Part shown: one piece after another, positions 56,041 to 62,000 of the stretch | Position numbering within the stretch: the stretch's first letter is position 1 | Layout: each line of letters starts with the position of its first letter | NCBI GenBank assembly: GCA_029718625.1 | Contig: CM056383.1 | Location: forward strand, 19,507,930 to 19,571,929 | DNA: 64,000 bases | From: Synaphobranchus kaupii | Taxonomy: Eukaryota > Chordata > Actinopteri > Anguilliformes > Synaphobranchidae | Direction: 5' to 3' | Position numbers and translations under genes: made by a program | The notes under the pieces: model-generated | Seen by the model: only the letters and a program-made list of their open reading frames with translations | What the model was told of the DNA's origin: nothing | Database searches by the model: none

Positions 56041-59000
56041 ACTGTACACTCTGTCTCTCATACGAACACACACTGTTCTCTCGCCCATTCTCTAATAAAC
56101 GCGCATACACATACACATGCACATACACGCACACACAGGCAACACACATACAGACATACACCGCACAAAGCTGCAAAGCTCAGAATAGCAGTTCCTGGAC
56201 AGAGGGAAATGGGAAAACAGGCCTTCATCCTGTGCTTGAGGAAATCTGGCCACAGACACACCCCATAATGATCCATCCACATGTATAGTATACGTGGAAT
56301 CTTTTTCCACCATTCCTTAATCTAAGATCAGCAAGTGTTTGGGTGGAGTTTGAATGGACACACAGGAAGTAATATCTCGAGTATGTCATATTGCTATGCG
56401 TGCCTTGTGGAGCAAGAAAGCAAGCATAGCTACGTAATATCAGAAATGCAGAAAAGATGGCTTTTATTAACAACCAAATGAAAACGTTTTTTTGATCCTG
56501 GTCTTACGTAACTGCATGTAACAAACCTGTTTTTTTCCCCCCAATATGTCTGATTATTTGAAATTTTGGTTAATCGTTCAAACAAATACGAGAAACAAAT
56601 ATTACATTTTTCATTGAAATCCTCTTTCATCCCTCCAGGAGTGTTTTCAAACTTTACCAACATCTAAAGAGTTAAAGTTTCAATTCCTAATTGTTCCAGG
56701 TCTGTCTATGAGTTTTCTAATGCAGAAGAGGTTGAGATGATCTTAAGTACACCTTGAGATTCATTGCATTGATTCCTTTCACAACTCTAAACAAAAGTTT
56801 CCACTCCAACATACAGCAGAACAGCTGCTCCACTTCAGGTATCTGCCTGTTTCAGGGCCAAGAAATGAACATGTCGGACTGACATCTCTCAGAATTAAAG
56901 CAACAGCTACATCTAAGACATGCGGGCACCTTCCATCCGTGTTTCCAAAAGGCATCTGGGGTTTCCATCAGCCACTTCAACCACTGAATAATGCCAGAGA
57001 AATTGTACCCATTTCCAAACGGCGTGACCTTTAAGAGAGATTATGCTAACAGAGAACAGCTCAACGTCGATCGCTTAACTCGTGCTTCCTCTTGCCTCGC
57101 TGCTAATTAAGACGGCTTTTCGAAAGGTCCATAAAAATTAATGGGGAGAAGCAGGCAAAAAGAGATTTATCTGTTCCTGCGTCATTGCGTCTCGCTCTTC
57201 TTCGGGCCGGGAGATAAGCTACGCATCTCTCCACGGAAAAGTCTGTGCTTATATCACACCATCTGCAGTTTCACAGACGCATATTTGCATTGGTAATGTT
57301 GCTAGCAAACGCTATAGCAAGAGCCGCATAATCTAAAAATAAAACAAATAAATAAATAAAGAGCGCCGGTTGCTGCTCGCACCAGAGAGAGATAAATCGC
57401 TTCGGGGCACAATACATCAATAACACTGACATCTCACACGGACGCACCGGGAGGTTCTCCAGAGAAACTGACCTACTTCTGAACTCTCTTCTTATCAGAC
57501 GATACGGGCAGGAGAAAGGGAGAAATCTGCCAGCTCGGTGGATTCCACTGCGGTTCTATTGTCATTCAGTCAAATGAATCCCATATGAATTCAACAAATG
57601 TGAATGAGACCAGGACATGGACAGTGTAGAAAATCTAAAAACGCCTTTAAAAGTAGTTGGGATGTGACGTATCCTGATTAATCAGTAAACACTGATTTCC
57701 AGCTTAATGTTAAATGTCTCTGGGGTCGCTAGTACTTGGCATTATCTCCGAGCATTCTGTCCTGCTATCAGCAGTCAAATAATGAAAAAGCTCCTGGTTT
57801 GTGTGCGGATGACATACTCAAGTTCTCCGCCTCAGATTTAGACTGGCGCAATCAGGAAAAATCATGAGCAATCACATCTGTGATTGTAGTTGCTTTGTTT
57901 TAGCTCATTTGTGAGGCACTAGGCAGAAGGGCCTGATTTACTAAGACCTTTAGCGGGTACAAAACAAGGGGCCAAGACTGGGCTTTCGTTTTGAAGCTCA
58001 CTTCCTGGTTGGGCTGGGAGCGGCAATTGTGCCGTTGCTCACTCGCACCACTGTGGTTGGCTCCAGTAAGTCAATGGCAGCAATGTGGTCAAAATATTCA
58101 GTCAATAAATTTTTCCCACAAAAAAAATTTAATTGCAATAGGTGCCTTTCCTTCTTCTAATGCCTCTGCATGTGCTGATTTTTTAAAATATTGTGTCGTT
58201 TGGACAGGGTATTAACATTTGTTCAGGACCAATCAGAGGGACAGGTTGAGTCCTCTTCGGCTCCACGGAGCAGACGCAGTTTGTACAAACCGGCGGCGAA
58301 AAAGACTTCCAGAGACTCAATTTGGTTTTTACGAGGCCGTGGGAAGGCAATGGGTGACGCCACAGTGACTTTGTCCATATTTTTATACAGTCTATGGTAC
58401 AAAACCATTTAGCACACGCAAAACCAATAAAATGGCAGATGATTGGTCATGGAATTTATTTTGCACCAATCATTGGTCATGTTATTGGTTTTGCATGTGC
58501 TAAACGGTTTTGCACCCCCTAAAGGTCTTAGTAAATCAGGCCCTAAGTTGCTTCTATGGGTTGAAAGGCAAAGAGTGCAGGCAGCAGGAAGGACTCAAGC
58601 TTAGAGTGTCACCTCCACTCCAGCATGTCTGCAGTGCAATCCAATCAGCGCTGGTTTAGGAGGATGCAACAAGTGTAGTGGTGAGCAGCAATACACTGAG
58701 AACTGTGCTAGACACTAGCGAAGCAGTTCTGTTTAATTCAAAAAGATGTCTGTGAGATGTCCCAGTGGCTCACTCCAAAAATTTTATCAACACTTTTTTT
58801 TTATCAGTCTTTTCTGGACACCCGGACTCCAGCTCACCGATTCAAACTGCCAGCAGTTTCTGCACAGAGAAACAGTGGCAGCCATTTCCATGAAAAAAAA
58901 AAGTACAAACTGAAATGATTCTGTGCTGGACATCTGACTGCAGACCGCTGTTACTATGTTACTATGGCAGCCGATAGGCGATTGTACATAGGGTGACATT

Positions 59001-62000
59001 GATCCTTACCAAATGTTACTCTGGATAGTCATATGCACAGCCCACCAAACAGAAGCAAACATATCGCGAAAGTTCTTGCAGGAGGTTGCAAAACATTTAG
59101 AGAGAACGCAGCATTCAAGGCAAATCGCAGCAAAATGGGTTGCCTCCTGAACGCACCCTTGTGGTACCAAACGTATGTAAATTTGAGCTCCAGCCCTTGG
59201 AAACAAGTAAAGGCTGAACATAGAACAGTGCTGAAAGCTTGAATTTGACACCTGCCCACCCACTAAATGTGTGAAATGTGTTTTAAAAAATACATTTTCG
59301 GTGCCAGGTCATTCAGGTCCAACAGAAACTAATTTGCGGAAAAGGATTGGGTCCATCTCAACATGAAACTACTGCAATATGGAGATACCATTTCCTGAAA
59401 TATATAATATAAAATATATTGCTTATAAATTCTGAATGACTAGAATATTTCTTCCTCTAGTTGAGAAACTGGCTGGCTCTCAAAAAAAGGTAATTTCAAG
59501 CCTTGAAATAGGCCTTCCCTTCAGGAATAGTTATCTTTTGTTTTGGACTTGTTTTTAATGTGGGCACTTAGCTTGTGCTCCTTTTTAACTGCGAAACCAA
59601 TATCTCATAAGCATTAGTCAGCAGTACAGCACAAGAAAATAAGAAGAGAGCTAAAGTTAACCACCTGTATAAACACTGATTCGTCTTAGGCTAAATTTGA
59701 CGTGGCAGAAGATGTCCTACCAATTTCAGCATATCTGTGTGATGTGTTCTTAATTTCTCAGGAGAGAAAATGTGCTCAGAAGCAAACACCTAAAAGAACT
59801 CTCCGGGGCCTCTGTAGTCAGTTCTATTTTTGCCTTGCTTGCTGTGAAGACAGGTTTTAATTACTTTATTCAGTTGGACACAAGATCAGGTCAAGCACCT
59901 CATTAAGGCAGGTGATACTTAAGTGAACCGAGTAGTGACACGCCATGGTACAACTGTACAAAAGCAGACTGGCAGTGCTATATAGCACCATGAGACACCA
60001 CTATGTTGCTGTGAGTTGTTCATCCACTACAGAGAATGTTGGCCAACGAGAGCCGGTAACAACTTGGGTCGCTTTAACAATGCAGGTGGCGTGAGAGCCT
60101 AGAACCACTTAAACACTGTGCACTGGGGGCATGATTTCTATCCCTCCATCTGTAGACCAGCAGTGTCTGCACAGGGTTAAAAACATTCGGCCATCATGGT
60201 CACCCAGCTGGCGGGTTAGGAAGATTCCTTGCCTGGTGCATAGAAACCAATACATCAGTCATCAAAGTGGCTAGCAGGAGGTTTGCACTCAAAAAGTCAA
60301 TTGTTTGTTTGATTCTGAAGTATTTTTATTTACACGATAAGAAACCACATTGACAAACATTTAAAAGAGGTGATGAAGGCTGAGTGGCAAAACATCTGGA
60401 CTTCACTATTGGACTCATATAAACTCTGTTAGAGTTTAATTAACATTGGGCATTTTACTCTGTATGTGTCCTGTGGTTTTAGTTGTGTAAATAAAAATTA
60501 TTTAGCATCAGACAAACTTAGTGTTTTTAGTGTGCAGCCAACCGTCTGCTTGCCCCTTTGACTTGTGTCTGCTCGTAAATCAATGCAGAATGCAAAATGC
60601 AGTTCCCTCCATATGATCTCGTACTGGAGCCAGACGTTTCATTAAGACAAGCACCAGAGTGGCTGCAGGCAACAGGGGCTCGAACAGCCTGGAACAGAGA
60701 AACTCCTGGCGGGGACACCGTCTGCACAGATGTCCGCGGTCACTGGTGCTCCCTCTCCCAGACGACAGAGAAGAGACTGCTTTTCAGGGGTTGATGAACG
60801 AGCACACTAATCGGGCTCCCCCAGTAACTTTCCACCATCGAGAAACGTGCACGAGCGCTGGGACTCTCCCAGTTACCGTCGGATGCCTCAGACTGATATC
60901 GGACATCTGGTAGGTTAATCGCCCGCTTAGGCCTGCGAAGGCCGTTCAGTGTGCGCGTTCATCAAGCCCATTCGCCTACCTGATGTCCCACATCATGCTG
61001 ACACATCCAAGGATAACTGGGAGAGGATAGCCTAGTATCATGGCTATTTTTAGACAGTGAGGGTTAATGCTTCCAACAGCAGAGGAAGTTGCAGTCACCA
61101 CATGTGAGGCATAGTACAATAACAACCTCTGATCCATACCCAGAACATATCATCAAGATACATAGTTGCAACCTATATATTAGAAAGTGTATTAGATATT
61201 TTGCCACTTTCACATATGAGATATTACACACACACACATTTATATATACATTGCTGTGAAATTTTATATTCCTAACATATCATTTTGTAGTATATATTTT
61301 ATATATATTTCAAATTGCAGAATATTGCACTGTTCTAAAAGGTAGTCTGCCTCAGACCTAAATCAATAAAACAACATGCCTCACAGATTGAAAGTAAATC
61401 AACAGTACTAACTGCATGATGAAAAAAGAAAAATGAGAATGTACGGAAAGCACCAGAAAGAAAGAATAACATGCACAGGAGAAAAACGGTTCTGTTGCTT
61501 CTGTCTTAAGCTTTCTGTTGTCTTCATGTTATGCATGAACCCCATGTCCACAGGGTCAAGAATAACCCACCTTCACCAGACCCCTTGTGATAAAGCTTTG
61601 TCATTGAATTTTAAAGCCTAAATCAATGTTTCACAACCTGTCATCCATCAATAAATTGGTGAATAACTGTGTTCTCCTACTTCACAGTCCAGACGGACTG
61701 CATGAGTCTAGGCCACTCATTTTTTTTGCGTGTGGCCTCAAATTTTGATTATGACTTCTGATTTCAAACTCCAGGGTTAAAAAAAGATTCATAAGAAAAA
61801 TATGTGAACCTTGATGGTGTATCGCTTATATAAAAATGTAAAAAAGTGAAATGTTAAACTTTTTTCTAATGGTAGGGCCACTCCAGGAAAAGTCATCGAA
61901 TTTCACGCTGAAAACATTTAGTTTAGGGGGTTTTCTCCACTGTTAAAAAGGGTGGTTTTTGACCTGTGGGCAATACGAGGGTTAACACAGTACTAGTCTC

